Shown piece by piece: positions 41,544 to 53,100 of a stretch of 64,000 bases of DNA (position 1 is the stretch's first letter; each line of letters opens with the position of its first letter). A program made the translations under genes and the position numbers. Origin of the DNA: Flavobacterium nitrogenifigens (GTDB lineage Bacteria > Bacteroidota > Bacteroidia > Flavobacteriales > Flavobacteriaceae); NCBI RefSeq assembly GCF_003254565.1, contig NZ_QJRI01000174.1, positions 124,001 through 188,000 on the forward strand, given 5' to 3'. The notes under the pieces were generated by a model that ran no database searches, had not been told where the DNA came from, and saw only the letters and a program-made list of their open reading frames with translations.

Positions 41544-42512
41544 TTATCGTTTGTCGATTCTCACTGTTTTTATGATTGCTTCGAGTTCTAGCATTAAATC
41601 GCGTTCTTGATGTGAAGGCGAATAAGAGAATCCTTCGATGACCAAAACTCTATTGAAGGTTGGGTCTATTATGGCATAATTGATAAATGGCCCTGTCATG
41701 AAATCATTTTTCAATTCCCACGTTCCTTTTGTTTCAAAGGCTTCTTTGTTGTCCAACATCACTTTTGAAAAATAGGGCGCGTAAGCTTCGCTGGTAATCA
41801 TTTGCGTATTAGGTTCACGTCCTTGAATGTATTTGCCAATTGAGTCTCGCATTTTGACAATTGCATTTACAACGTCTTTTTTCTTTTTGAAATTATAAAG
41901 CGGAATCTGGTAAATTAATAAACTGGTATTACCGCTTATGATTTCTTTTTTGAGCCAGATGAATTTCTTTTTATGCAGCATGTATTCATATCCTGTTGGG
42001 ATTTGAATATTAATATGAAATTTGTTTTTTAAGATTGCTTTATTTAACAGCGATGCACTATTATCTTCCTGAATTTTTTGAATTTCGGCATCATGAATAA
42101 TTTTGATTATTTGGGGCGCATTCAATTCTAAACTACAGGTAATATCGTCTACGGATTTTCCGTAAATGCGAAAAGTATTGTGAGGTAATGTTTTGCTTCG
42201 AATGATTTCGAATTTATCTGCAGTTGCTTTTTTGACCACAATAATGCTTCGGCTGTCTGTAACAAAACCTTCAAGCAATCTGGCAGGATATTGGTTTATG
42301 GTAAAAAGCGGTTCTTCTTGGGTAAGTCCAAGAACTGGTGAGGCAAATTTATTTCTGATGCTATCGCCTACTTCTCCATACCACAATTGGTCATCAATAA
42401 TGACCGAAATGGTATTGGTTTTTCCAGAAACTGTTTCGTTTTGTTTTTCACTTTTGAAACAAGAAGTCAGGAAAAATGGAATTAATAGCAATAAAAAATG
42501 GGTTTTATTCAT
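41544..42512 (-). CDS. DUF4837-family lipoprotein
   Basis: 322 residues with a lipoprotein signal (MNKTHFLLLLIPFFLTSC, Cys18). The mature protein starts NTISVIIDDQLWYGEVGDSIRNKFASPVLGLTQEEPLFTINQYP, typical of DUF4837, and has a second region with YSPSHQERDLMLELEAIIKTVRI at the end. The function is unknown. It follows the LysM lytic transglycosylase gene on the same strand after 46 bases, an arrangement I recall from other Flavobacteria, which hints at a cell-wall role. Confidence 0.87.
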   Translation of the reverse strand: MNKTHFLLLLIPFFLTSCFKSEKQNETVSGKTNTISVIIDDQLWYGEVGDSIRNKFASPVLGLTQEEPLFTINQYPARLLEGFVTDSRSIIVVKKATADKFEIIRSKTLPHNTFRIYGKSVDDITCSLELNAPQIIKIIHDAEIQKIQEDNSASLLNKAILKNKFHINIQIPTGYEYMLHKKKFIWLKKEIISGNTSLLIYQIPLYNFKKKKDVVNAIVKMRDSIGKYIQGREPNTQMITSEAYAPYFSKVMLDNKEAFETKGTWELKNDFMTGPFINYAIIDPTFNRVLVIEGFSYSPSHQERDLMLELEAIIKTVRIDKR

Positions 42513-42558
42513 TTTTTTAATTTATGAAATAAAACCCAAATTTAATAAGATTTTTCTA

Positions 42559-44370
42559 TTATCCGTTTATTTTAAGTTTCATTCCCGGTTTAATATCTTC
42601 ATCTTTAATACCATTCCATTTTTTAATATCTGAAATTGTTACTCCAGGATATTTTTTAGAAATGCTATACAAAGAATCTCCTTTTTTAACGTAATAATCT
42701 TCACTAACGTTTTTAGAAGGTGCTTTTTTCTTGAATGAATCAACCGAGTTTGATGCAATTGCTGTTGAAGTCGGCTCTTCTATAACGATCGCTGCTTTAG
42801 AAATAATTAATGTTTTTCCTAAACCAATGTTATTTGAAGTTAAATTGTTAAGTTCTTTTAACTCCGCAATAGTCGTACCGAATTTCTTTGCAATGCTGCC
42901 TAAATTATCTCCAGCCACTACAACATAGTCCATATCAACAGCTGTTTTCTCTTTATTTTCAGCAGATGCAATGGCTTGTTCTTTGTCTACAACAGCAGGA
43001 ACAGCTTTAACAGGAGCTTCTTCTTCTGCCTTAATTTTTAGGCTTCTTCCAATTGCTACAGCATTTGTTTTTAAGTTATTCCATTTTTTAATATCCGAAA
43101 TATTTACATCATACTTAGCGGCAATCGCTCCTAAATTATCTCCTTTTCTAACTTTATAAAATTCAAAATCACCATTATCAACTGGCGCTGGTTTTACAGC
43201 TGCTGGTTTCGCTTTTGGTGCATATTTTACAGCTAATCGAGATGATGTTGCTCTAAAATCTTTATCATATTTTACGTAAGCATAAATTTGTTCTTCGTTT
43301 GAAACAAATGTTGCTACTTTATCTTTTGGAAGACGAATAAAATGCTGTTCTCCCTGATAAAACGGAACAACTCCCATTTTATAAGATGGATTTAAAAGCT
43401 GAATCTGAGATTGTGGCATGTCTAATAAATCGGCAAGCTGTTTGAAAGACATTTGATTTTTGACTGCAACAGTATCGGTTTCAAAGTTTTTAACCACAGC
43501 TCTTTCTGGATTGATTCCGTGTTCTTTGTGGTATTCAAAAAGGTACATTGTTGCTAAGAAAGCAGGAACGTAACCTTGAGTTTCTTTTGGAAGATAATTG
43601 CGAATGTCCCAGTATTTTGTTTTTCCGCCAGAACGACGAATTGCTTTGGTAACATTTCCTGGACCTGAATTGTAAGAAGCTAAAACTAGTTCCCAGTCAC
43701 CAAAAATATTGAACATTTTGGTCATGTATTCTGATGCTGCGGCTGTAGCTTTAAGAGGATCGCTTCTTTCATCGATATAAGAATCAATTTTTAAAGCGTA
43801 TTGTTTTCCGGTTCCGTACATAAACTGCCAAAGTCCCGTAGCGCCCATTTTAGAAACTGCTTTAGGATTTAAAGCAGATTCTACAACGGCTAAATATTTT
43901 ATTTCCAGAGGAACGTTTTGTTTGGCAAAAGCGTCCTCAAAGATTGGGAAATAATATTCTGATAAAGCCATTAATCGAGAAAACGATTTTTTACGATTCT
44001 TAAGAAATGACTTTATTATATTTTCTAAACCTTGATTGTATTCGATCTCAAAAGGTGATTTCTGATTCATCGCCGCCAAACGCTGCTTTAGCAGTTCGGT
44101 TGGAAGTTCTTCATCAACAGTAACATCTTTGTTAATGGTTTGAATGTCTTTGGTAAGATCATCATAAATATCCAGACTTACTAATTCGTTCATCCATAAA
44201 CTATCTACTTTTGCAGCAAGATCGTTCTTTTTGAATGTACTTTTAATAGAATCTAAATATGAAAGTTTAACCTCTGGTTTCAGTTCTATATCTGCCTTTG
44301 CCGTTTCTTGTGCACAGACAGCTAACGAAAAGAAAGCCGAAACCACTAACGATAATTTCTTTACAATCAT
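42559..44370 (-). CDS. Lytic transglycosylase with LysM repeats (MltD-like)
   Basis: 603 residues with a signal peptide ending near VCAQ. The SLT domain (about 135-260) has VVESALNPKAVSKMGATGLWQFMYGTGK, with the catalytic Glu in the first motif, and LVLASYNSGPGNVTKAIRRSGG. Three LysM domains follow near 403-447, 480-525 and 558-602 (YKVRKGDNLGAIAAKY, YVVVAGDNLGSIAKKF, YYVKKGDSLYSISKKY); an additional degenerate one lies near 320-345. It cleaves peptidoglycan glycan strands while anchored by LysM. A TAGATTTG promoter element is read on the minus strand at 44425-44432. Confidence 0.93.
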   Translation of the reverse strand: MIVKKLSLVVSAFFSLAVCAQETAKADIELKPEVKLSYLDSIKSTFKKNDLAAKVDSLWMNELVSLDIYDDLTKDIQTINKDVTVDEELPTELLKQRLAAMNQKSPFEIEYNQGLENIIKSFLKNRKKSFSRLMALSEYYFPIFEDAFAKQNVPLEIKYLAVVESALNPKAVSKMGATGLWQFMYGTGKQYALKIDSYIDERSDPLKATAAASEYMTKMFNIFGDWELVLASYNSGPGNVTKAIRRSGGKTKYWDIRNYLPKETQGYVPAFLATMYLFEYHKEHGINPERAVVKNFETDTVAVKNQMSFKQLADLLDMPQSQIQLLNPSYKMGVVPFYQGEQHFIRLPKDKVATFVSNEEQIYAYVKYDKDFRATSSRLAVKYAPKAKPAAVKPAPVDNGDFEFYKVRKGDNLGAIAAKYDVNISDIKKWNNLKTNAVAIGRSLKIKAEEEAPVKAVPAVVDKEQAIASAENKEKTAVDMDYVVVAGDNLGSIAKKFGTTIAELKELNNLTSNNIGLGKTLIISKAAIVIEEPTSTAIASNSVDSFKKKAPSKNVSEDYYVKKGDSLYSISKKYPGVTISDIKKWNGIKDEDIKPGMKLKING

Positions 44371-44424
44371 ATAACATTATTTTAAAATTCTGTAATTCAA
44401 ACAATTACAAGAGTTGTATTTTTG

Positions 44425-44432
44425 CAAATCTA
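44425..44432 (-). promoter_or_regulatory. Candidate -7 element of the transglycosylase gene
   Basis: Read on the minus strand it is TAGATTTG (TAnnTTTG), 54 bases before the ATG. The TTG half is not clear. Confidence 0.4.
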
Positions 44433-44480
44433 AGCCCTTTATTGAAGAAAACTGTTTAAAAAAATGTTAATTGTGATTTT

Positions 44481-45668
44481 TTAGTCTAAAATCGCTGCGA
44501 TTCCAGGTAAAATTCTTCCTTCTAACATTTCAAGCATAGCCCCGCCACCAGTGGAAACGTAGCTCATTTTATCTTCAAATCCGAACTGTTTTACTGCTGC
44601 AACAGAATCTCCACCACCAACTAATGAAAATGCTCCATTTTCTGTAGCTTCTGCGATATAATCTCCTAATGCAATTGTTCCTTTAGAAAAAGTTTCCATT
44701 TCAAAAACTCCTAATGGACCATTCCAAAGAATTGTTTTTGACTCCAAAATTACTTTTTTGAAATTCTCTAAAGATTTTGGACCTGCATCTAAACCTTGCC
44801 ATCCGTCAGGAATTGCAGTTACGTCTACAACCTGAGTATTTGCATTGTTTGAGAAATCGTCTGCAGCAATAACATCAACAGGAATATGAACCTGACCGCC
44901 TTTTTCTTTAGCCAATCTTAAAATTTCAAGAGCTAGATCTAATTTGTCATCTTCGCAGATAGACTCACCGATTTTTCCGCCTTGAGCTTTTACGAAAGTA
45001 AAAGTCATTCCTCCTCCGATAATCATGTGATCTACTTTATCTAAGATATTTTCGATAACAGTAATTTTAGAAGAAACTTTAGAACCACCTAGAACAGCAG
45101 TTACAGGTTTTTCACTGTTTTTAAGAACTTTATTTAAACTGTCAATTTCTTTTGCCAATAATGTTCCGAAACATTTATCGTTTGGAAAAAATTGTGCGAT
45201 AATTGTAGTCGATGCGTGCGCTCTGTGAGCTGTACCAAATGCATCATTTACATAAATATCTCCAAGAGAAGCCAATTCTTTAGCGAAAGCTACATCTCCT
45301 GCTTCTTCTTCAGCATGAAAACGTAAATTTTCTAATAAAAGAACTTCGCCTGGCTTTAAATCTTTTGCTGCAGATTGAGCTGGCTCACCAACGCAGTTTT
45401 CAGCAAATTTTACTTGAACTCCTAAAATATCAGAAGCTGTTTTTAAGATATGTTTTAGAGAATATTTCTCTTCTGCTCCTTTTGGTCTTCCTAAGTGCGA
45501 CATTAAAATCACACTTCCGCCTTGAGCTAAAATAGCATCAATTGTTGGTTTTGCTGCTTCAATACGTGTTGTATCAGTTACATTAAAATTCTCATCCAAC
45601 GGCACGTTGAAGTCAACACGGATAATTGCTTTTTTATTTTTAAAATCGAAATCGTTTAAAGTTTTCAT
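44481..45668 (-). CDS. pgk: Phosphoglycerate kinase
   Basis: 395 residues, normal bacterial length. It has [64 protein letters not shown], and the nucleotide loop [19 protein letters not shown] with GGGDSVAAV and [13 protein letters not shown]. It transfers phosphate from 1,3-bisphosphoglycerate to ADP in glycolysis. A TATATTTG element is read on the minus strand at 45701-45708. The gene has its own promoter and is not obviously part of the spr unit upstream. Confidence 0.97.
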   Translation of the reverse strand: MKTLNDFDFKNKKAIIRVDFNVPLDENFNVTDTTRIEAAKPTIDAILAQGGSVILMSHLGRPKGAEEKYSLKHILKTASDILGVQVKFAENCVGEPAQSAAKDLKPGEVLLLENLRFHAEEEAGDVAFAKELASLGDIYVNDAFGTAHRAHASTTIIAQFFPNDKCFGTLLAKEIDSLNKVLKNSEKPVTAVLGGSKVSSKITVIENILDKVDHMIIGGGMTFTFVKAQGGKIGESICEDDKLDLALEILRLAKEKGGQVHIPVDVIAADDFSNNANTQVVDVTAIPDGWQGLDAGPKSLENFKKVILESKTILWNGPLGVFEMETFSKGTIALGDYIAEATENGAFSLVGGGDSVAAVKQFGFEDKMSYVSTGGGAMLEMLEGRILPGIAAILD

Positions 45669-45700
45669 CTGCTAATTTTTTTAATTTTTTGAAAGAATAA

Positions 45701-45708
45701 CAAATATA
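45701..45708 (-). promoter_or_regulatory. Candidate -7 element of pgk
   Basis: Read on the minus strand it is TATATTTG, a full TAnnTTTG match, 33 bases before the pgk ATG. A TTG is read at 45733-45735, 24 bases away, slightly further than usual. Confidence 0.5.
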
Positions 45709-45826
45709 GGACTTTTAACGAAGTCTAAATTTCAAAAAAGCAAAAATAATCGAACAATAAAAACGAAAACGTTGTAAATTATGAAAATAAACAAATTTAT
45801 TCTCAAAGATGATAAAATTTACTTGC

Positions 45827-46807
45827 TTAATCGTGAACCGGACTTTGCGTACAAGGACAGTTACTGATAGACTGTAAGAAATCGAATCCGATTGTGATGG
45901 AATGTGTTCCTGAATTATAAGCTCCAAGACCATTAAACATAAGCTGGTAAGAATATGCAAAATAGAATTTAGACTTCATAAAACCAGCCATTGGCCCCAT
46001 TGCCAAAGGTTTCGGGAACTGGTCGTTTAAGAAACGATATGAAACTCCAATCCAATAGTAATCTTCGTAACGATTGTAGCGTCGGTATTTGAAGTTAAAG
46101 TCGGTTGTAGAACGCTGGTCACTTGCAAAGTACTGTAAGAAAACTGATGGTTCGTATTCGATACGTCTGTTTTCTGCATCTCTAAAAGTGAATCCAGAAT
46201 ATACCTGAAAGTTAGAGAGTAGATCTGGCTCTACTCCTCTATACTTATCAGTGTTTTTCTTTAAAACGTTATTAGCGTTAAAACTAAAGTAGAATCCTCT
46301 GTTACGATACAATGCACTAATATCAAAGTTGTTGTTTGAATTGTAACGATTGTCTGTAATTGAAGGGTCTAATGGTACTGGCACACCATTTACGTCTCCA
46401 GTAAAATTACCCGTTTCGATTCTGAAACTGTTAAAGTTATACGATATACCAAAAGATAGATACTGCTCTGTACGATAGTCTAAAATCAAGTGGTGCGCAA
46501 AAGAAACTTTTGCCCCCGTTTGTCTTGTATTACCGTTGCTATCATTATACAATGAAATACCTACTCCAGAACGATCTAGAACACGAAAATCGGCATACAA
46601 TGATTGGTTGTCTGGTGCATCTTTAATTCCGACCCACTGTGTTAAACCGTTGGCTCTAATACGGAGATTATCTCCAATACCAGCATAAGCAGGAGAAAGA
46701 ATAAAAGGGTTATCAGCTAAATACTGCGTAAACACTGGTAGGTTTAACTCTTGGCTGTAACTTGTTGTTACAGCCATGAGTACTAAGGATAAAATAAACT
46801 TTTTCAT
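45827..46807 (-). CDS. sprF: PorP/SprF-family outer-membrane protein of the T9SS
   Basis: 326 residues from the ATG at 46807 (MKKFILSLVLMAVTTSYSQE, a signal peptide); 32 further codons are open upstream but overlap the end of the adhesin gene. It has the PorP/SprF hallmarks: LPVFTQYLADNPFILSPAYAG, LRIRANGLTQWVGIKDAPDNQSLYAD, GVGISLYNDSNG, and barrel strands ending FAYSYQLMFNGLGAYNSGTHSITIGFDF. In F. johnsoniae SprF is needed to secrete and attach SprB to the surface and is encoded just downstream of sprB, the same arrangement as here. Confidence 0.9.
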   Translation of the reverse strand: MKKFILSLVLMAVTTSYSQELNLPVFTQYLADNPFILSPAYAGIGDNLRIRANGLTQWVGIKDAPDNQSLYADFRVLDRSGVGISLYNDSNGNTRQTGAKVSFAHHLILDYRTEQYLSFGISYNFNSFRIETGNFTGDVNGVPVPLDPSITDNRYNSNNNFDISALYRNRGFYFSFNANNVLKKNTDKYRGVEPDLLSNFQVYSGFTFRDAENRRIEYEPSVFLQYFASDQRSTTDFNFKYRRYNRYEDYYWIGVSYRFLNDQFPKPLAMGPMAGFMKSKFYFAYSYQLMFNGLGAYNSGTHSITIGFDFLQSISNCPCTQSPVHD

Positions 46808-46850
46808 TGTATTAATTTTTTTAGACAACATCATTGGGGCTATAATTTTG

Positions 46851-47120
46851 TTATCTGTATAATGTGAAATGTCCAACAAATTCTCTTGGATCTTTTGGAT
46901 CATTCAATTTAAGAACATACCAGTAATCTCCTGTTGGTAATTCGTCTCCATGATATCTACCGTCCCATTTTCCATTAACACGGTATTTCGCTACTACTCT
47001 ACCATATCTGTCATAAATATCGAACGTTAACTCTTTGTATGCTAATGCACCACAATCTGGACCAATCGTATCATTTTGTCCGTCACCATTTGGTGTAAAG
47101 TAGTTTGGCATACAGAAGTC
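46851..47120 (-). other. T9SS type B sorting domain of the adhesin
   Basis: About 90 residues: FCMPNYFTPNGDGQNDTIG, then FDIYDRYGRVVAKY, NGKWDGRYHGDELPTGDYWY and a final FVGHFTLYR. This gliding-motility-associated C-terminal domain targets the protein to the type IX system and depends on a SprF partner, which is encoded 43 bases downstream. Confidence 0.93.
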
Positions 47121-50100
47121 ATAGAATGTACCATGAACTGTTATTGTTTTCTCACAACCATTTTTATCTCTTACGATAACTACATAATCTCCTGTTTTGT
47201 AGATTCTATAGCTATTAGACGATGAGAATGGTTCACCATTGAAGCTGTATTCGTAAGGTGCAACTCCGCCAGAAGCTTTAACCACAATTGTATTAATGTC
47301 TTTGCTTTGGTTTGTTGCATCTACTGCGTTTAACTCTGCAACTGCATCTACTTCAAATAAATCTGTTGTTACCTCACATCCATTTTCATGTTTTACTGTA
47401 ATGTAATGCGGCCCAGCAGCAACGTCTGTAAAAATATTACCAGGTTGGAAAGTTCCATTATCTAGAGCATACTTTATTAGTGTTGGATCTGTATTTGACG
47501 GATCTATTGTTACCACAACCATGTTTGCTTGAGCATTGTTCACACAATCATAAAAGACTTCTACAGTAGGATTAAGAGTTACTGGCAATGGTACGTCTAC
47601 TTCTACTTCCTGAGGACAGTTTCCGCCATCTTTCACGAACACTGTATAAGTACCTCCTGCAAGATTTGCAAATGTATGTTGTGTTCCGTTAACCGGTATA
47701 TACGTACCATTAATATCATTTAAACTAACCATATAAGGAGGTGTACCGCCTGCAATGTCAATTGTAAATCCACCATTAAGTTCTCCAGCACATTGTTCAG
47801 GTAGCGTCATTCCAGGAGTTTCCACAACTGAAAGTGGTGCTAAAGGCTGTTTAACCTCAACTATTTCACTATCATAACATCCATGTTCATCTGTTGCTAT
47901 AACTGTATAGAAACCAGCTTTTAATTTCTCAAAAATGTTACTGTCAAAGTATTGATCGTTTCTTGGTGAAATAGAATATTTATAGCTTCCTGTTCCGCCT
48001 TTACCATTTACTACAATTTGTCCATCATTACCACCAAAACATTTTACTGGAGTTGGGATAAATTCAGCTGAAAATGCTTCATCTGGCTGATTAATAGTAA
48101 CATTCTCTGGTAAAGTTTGACAATCACCACTTTTCACCACTACCTTATAATCACCAGCTAAAAGCTTATCAAATCTACCTTCAGGCTGTGGTCCTTTCAG
48201 TATGTTTCCAGCACCGTCTAACAACGTGTATTCGTAGTTTCCTAATCCGCCAGTAGCATTTGATACAATTACTCCAGTTGGCTCGTCACGACATAATACT
48301 ACTGCATGCTCTATATCTAAATTAGCCAACAATGGTTCAAGAGGGTTAATTGTAATTTCATTAGAAACAAAATCAACACATCCGTTAGCATCCTTCACAT
48401 AGTACTTGTATACACCTGGAGTAACATCAAACGAAACAGAACTTGTAAATGGAACTGTTGAATAGGTTACATTATCACTACTATAAGTGTAAGGAGGCGT
48501 ACCGCCCACAGCGCTTAAAGTAAGTTGAGTATCTGTAAGACAAGTCATTTTTCTAGTTTCAGCCAAACTTGGTTTAACTTCAGAAGGCTCAGTAATTGTT
48601 ATAGGAGCTGACTCACCAACGCAATTAAATCCGTCAGTTACAGTAATCGTATAAGTTCCTGCACCTAAACCAGTAAATGAAGGTGTATTCTGAGGTCCTG
48701 AAGATCTTACAGGAGTAACCGAAGTAGTATTTAAAGTATATAAATAATTACTTCCTTGACCACCTGTAACAGCAGTTACTGTAATAGTAGCGCTTAAATC
48801 TCCATTACATAATAATAATGTTTTGTCTGATGAAGCTGTAACCACTATTGGCGTAGGAACTGTTAATCTAATTTGATCAGTATCAACACAACCGCCAGCA
48901 TCTTTAACAGAAACCGTATACAATCCTGCTTTTAATCCTGTGAATATGTTTTGAGCAGAAAAATCTACTGTAATTGGACCATCTAATTTATATAAATAAT
49001 CACCTGACCATCCGCCTTGAGCGCTTATACGGATTTCTCCGTCATCACTAGTTGAAATACAAGTAATGTCTTTTTTAGACGCTAGAATTTCTAATTCTGT
49101 AGCTGGACCATCAATGTTAAATTCAGTTTGAACGTCACAGAAAGGAGAACCTGCTAATGTTGCCACAACAGTATACTTACCTCTTTTCAGATTCGAAAGT
49201 TTTAATTCTGTTGTTGTAGTTGCTCCATTTATAACTGTTCCTGATTCATGTGTAATCACATAACTAAATCTACCTGCGTTATCTTTTGGAGTTGGAATAT
49301 TATCAACTAATGTCAATGTAATTGCTCCATCTTCATCGCTATAGCAAGTAAGGTTCTTAATTTCAGAAGCTACAAATTTGAATGTGTTTGGCTCGTTAAC
49401 AATATGGAATCTTTCGATACTACATCCTGTTACAGGGTTAGTCACAACAATTTTATAGTTACCTACTTTCAAATTAGTCCATAATCCATCTACACTAGGT
49501 GTAAGAGGATATGTATTACCGTCTATTCCAACAATAGTATAAGTTAAAGTTGGCAATGTTCCTGTCGTAGCAATTGCAGTTACCTGAATAGCTTCATCGC
49601 TTTTACAAGTAATTTCGGTAGCAACAATTTTCAGATCAGCAATTCCAATATAAGGATCGATTGTTACTGTAGCATAAGAACCCTGACATCCTTTAGAATC
49701 AAATACATTTACGATATAGTCACCACCTAAATAATCAGATTCAGTATAAGTGTTTCTATCATCATTTTGTACCTGAACTCCATCTCTCAAGAATTCATAT
49801 CTGATATAATCATTTGAACCGCCTGTTACAGAACCTGGCGCCACTGTAATTGTAGCATTACCTATATTATTTGTTCCTGTAGAACAAATGTATTGTGTAA
49901 CTGTAGGTTTGTTAACCACTATAATTGCAGGTTGTCCTACTGTTACAGGAGCTGTTGCACTACATCCTCTTCCAGAAGTTACTGTTACAACATAATTACC
50001 AAATGGTAAATCATTGAAGAACGGAGAATCCTGAGGTAATCTGTTTACTGGTCCAGCAAGACTGTACATGTAAACTGGATTATTATTTGATGCTCCGATT

Positions 50101-53100
50101 GTTACTGAGATACTACCATTAGCATAGCCATTACAAGATGTAGGAGTTGCTGTTGCAACAATTCCTGTAACATCCGTTGGAATATCAATTGTTTCATTAA
50201 TCTCTATCACACAACCTGTATTGACATCTCTTACTTTAAAAGTATATGTTATTCCAGGAGCTAATCCTGTAAATACAGGACTTGTACTTGTATTTGTCCA
50301 ATTGTCTCTTGTGTAAACATAACTTGGGGTTGGCACTTTTCCGCCAGAAGCGAATAAAGTGATTGTACCATCGGCAGCATTACAAGTAGGCACTTTTGTA
50401 ACCTTTGCAAGTACCGCAAGAGGCTCATAAATTATTACTGGAGCCGAAGCTGTAGTTGTACACTTATTAGCATCTCTTACAGTTACAGTGTAATTTCCTG
50501 CAGCAGTAACAGTAAAGAAATTAGCACCTTGGAATTGTACTCCGTCTAAACTATATTCTAGAGTACCAACACCATTTGCTGTAACGTCGATTCTGTAACC
50601 TGCAGCATTATAACATTGACTCGCAACCGCAACATTTGTAATTGCAGGTTTTGGATCTAATGAAATATTTACTGTTTTAAACTTAGGACAACCGTTACCG
50701 TCTTTAACATAAACATCATACGAATCAAACAATGGTGCTACTTGAGTAGTTGCAATTGTTATAGTGTTTGCAGATGAATATTGACCAGCTGTTGGAACTG
50801 TTCCTGCTGGTACGAAAGCAAATGTAAATCCTGATCCAGGAGTTCCACCTACAATTGTAGAAGCATCAGCAGTAATAACTGCTCCCGTTGTCCAACAATT
50901 TTGGTTTTTAACAGTCACTACCATAGTCGTTAGATCTAATACTGGCGGTTCAGTTATGTTTACATCAGCAGATGTAATATCACAATAAGGATATCCAGTT
51001 TCAGTAATTACAACTGTGTACTTAGCGCCCACTGAAAGTCCGAAAGGAATTGTAAACGGATTCGCTGTTGCAGTAGTTCCAGATCCAGAAGCACCTGTAA
51101 CCGCTATTCCATTGTTGTAAACCTGATATGTGTATGGACCAGTGTAATCTACAATATTAAATGTGATTTTACCATCGCTTAAACCATTACAAGAAACTGA
51201 CGAAGAAGCATTTGCAATAACCTTAGCAGTATTGAAAACTGGCACTTCATAAGGATCAGTAGTAATAGAACATGATGTTGTCAAGTCAGTTATTTTAAAC
51301 TGATAGAAATGACCAACAGTTGGAGCTGTATAACTAAATGTATTTCCAGTCACAGCATATGGACCACCACTTAATAAAACGCCATCCTGATATACTTCGT
51401 ATTGGAAGTTAGCCGGACTTGCTCCACCATTAATTACAACATTAATAACTTCACCAGCGTTGTTGCAAGCTGCTTTTGTTCCTTGTGTAACTGTAGCTTT
51501 TTGCAATTTTGGGAATGGATCAACTGTAATCTGAACGTCATCAACACATCCGTTTGCATCTTTAACATAATATGTTAGAGTTTGTGCAGATTCGTTATCA
51601 ATTACGACAAATGTATTGCCTGTTCCCCAATTTGTTCCGTTATTACTATAAGTATAATTTGGCCCTGCACCATATTTACCAGTAACGGTAACAATTGTTT
51701 CATTAATATTTGTTCCTGTACAAGTGAATGGTGTAGCCTTAGCTTCAGCTTCAACTGCAACTGGAGGATTAATCACAACGCTTGTTGGATTATCACACAT
51801 TCTGTCTGATGTAACATTTACTGCATATGTACCAGCACTTAATCCTGTAAACAACGGATTGTTTACTTGTGTTAATACTAAACCAGTAGTAGGTGCCGTA
51901 AGTTGAACAGTGTATGTGTACGGTGGGTTATCATTACTTGTCGGTAAAGTGAATAAGATAGAGCCATTATCAACATTTCCTTGAGTTCCTGAACAGTAAG
52001 GAGACGTTGGCGTTGCAGTAAACGTAACTGCAGTAGGCGCTTTCATAGTCACAGATCCCGCCGGCATAGGACAGCTATGAGCATCTAACACTACGAAATC
52101 GTATGTATTTGTAAGAGGCGAAACAACTGTATAGTCAGAATATGTTCCGTTTACAAATGTAATTGGAGCAGAAGGTGTGCCACCATTAATGGCTACAGTG
52201 TAGCTATAAGGTGCATATCCACCAGATGCTTTTACTCTAATTGTTCCCTCAACAGGAGCCACACAGAAAATTTCTTTTTTAATTTCTGTCGAAGCATAAA
52301 GCTGCGATTCAATTGTAGTAATTGTAGTAGTACCAGTACATCCAAATTTATCTCTAACTGTAAATGTATAATCTCCAGGAGTTAAATTAACGAATGTATT
52401 GTTATTAATTTGCCATGTCTGACCACCATCAATACTATAATCATAAGTATCTGTTGGCAATGCGAAAGGCGATGTAGATGAAGCAATTACAACAATAGTT
52501 GCTTTGTCAGCAGCTGTATAACAATAATCTGTTGCAGGGTCAATAGTAGCTGTAGGAGGAACCGGTGTACTTAAATTAAATGAATCGGTTACCTCACATC
52601 CATTAGCGTCTTTTACAGAAACTTTATAAGATCCTGCAGGCCCTACTTGATTAAGATTATCAAACTTACCATCTTTATTTGTTACAACTGTTAAATCTGG
52701 CTGAGTTAAAGTATAGGTGTAATCACCCCAACCATCTTTAGCATTTACTACGACAGCTCCCAAAGTAGTACAACCTAATGGTGTAACAACTAATGGATTT
52801 AAAGCTAATGCAGCCGCTGGTTCTTTGATAATTACTGCATTTGAAATCGAAGGACATTTTGGATGGCCTGTCTCTTGAATATGTACGGTGTAATTATTTC
52901 CTGCAGGTAATCCGAAAGGAATAACAAATGGATTTGAAGTAGCAGTATCATGAGAACCGTTTGCTCCTACCACTGCTGTTAATCCATCAAAAATTTGATA
53001 ATCATATTTACCTGAATAACCAGCGATGTTGATTTGGATAGTTCCGTTATTATCTGATATACATTTTACATCAGAAGCCGTAGTAGCTGTTACGCTAATA

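Noticed and set aside
46808..46903. Longer SprF start overlapping the adhesin gene
   Set aside because: The ATG at 46807 begins a clean signal peptide; the upstream extension would bury it and overlap the adhesin stop codon.
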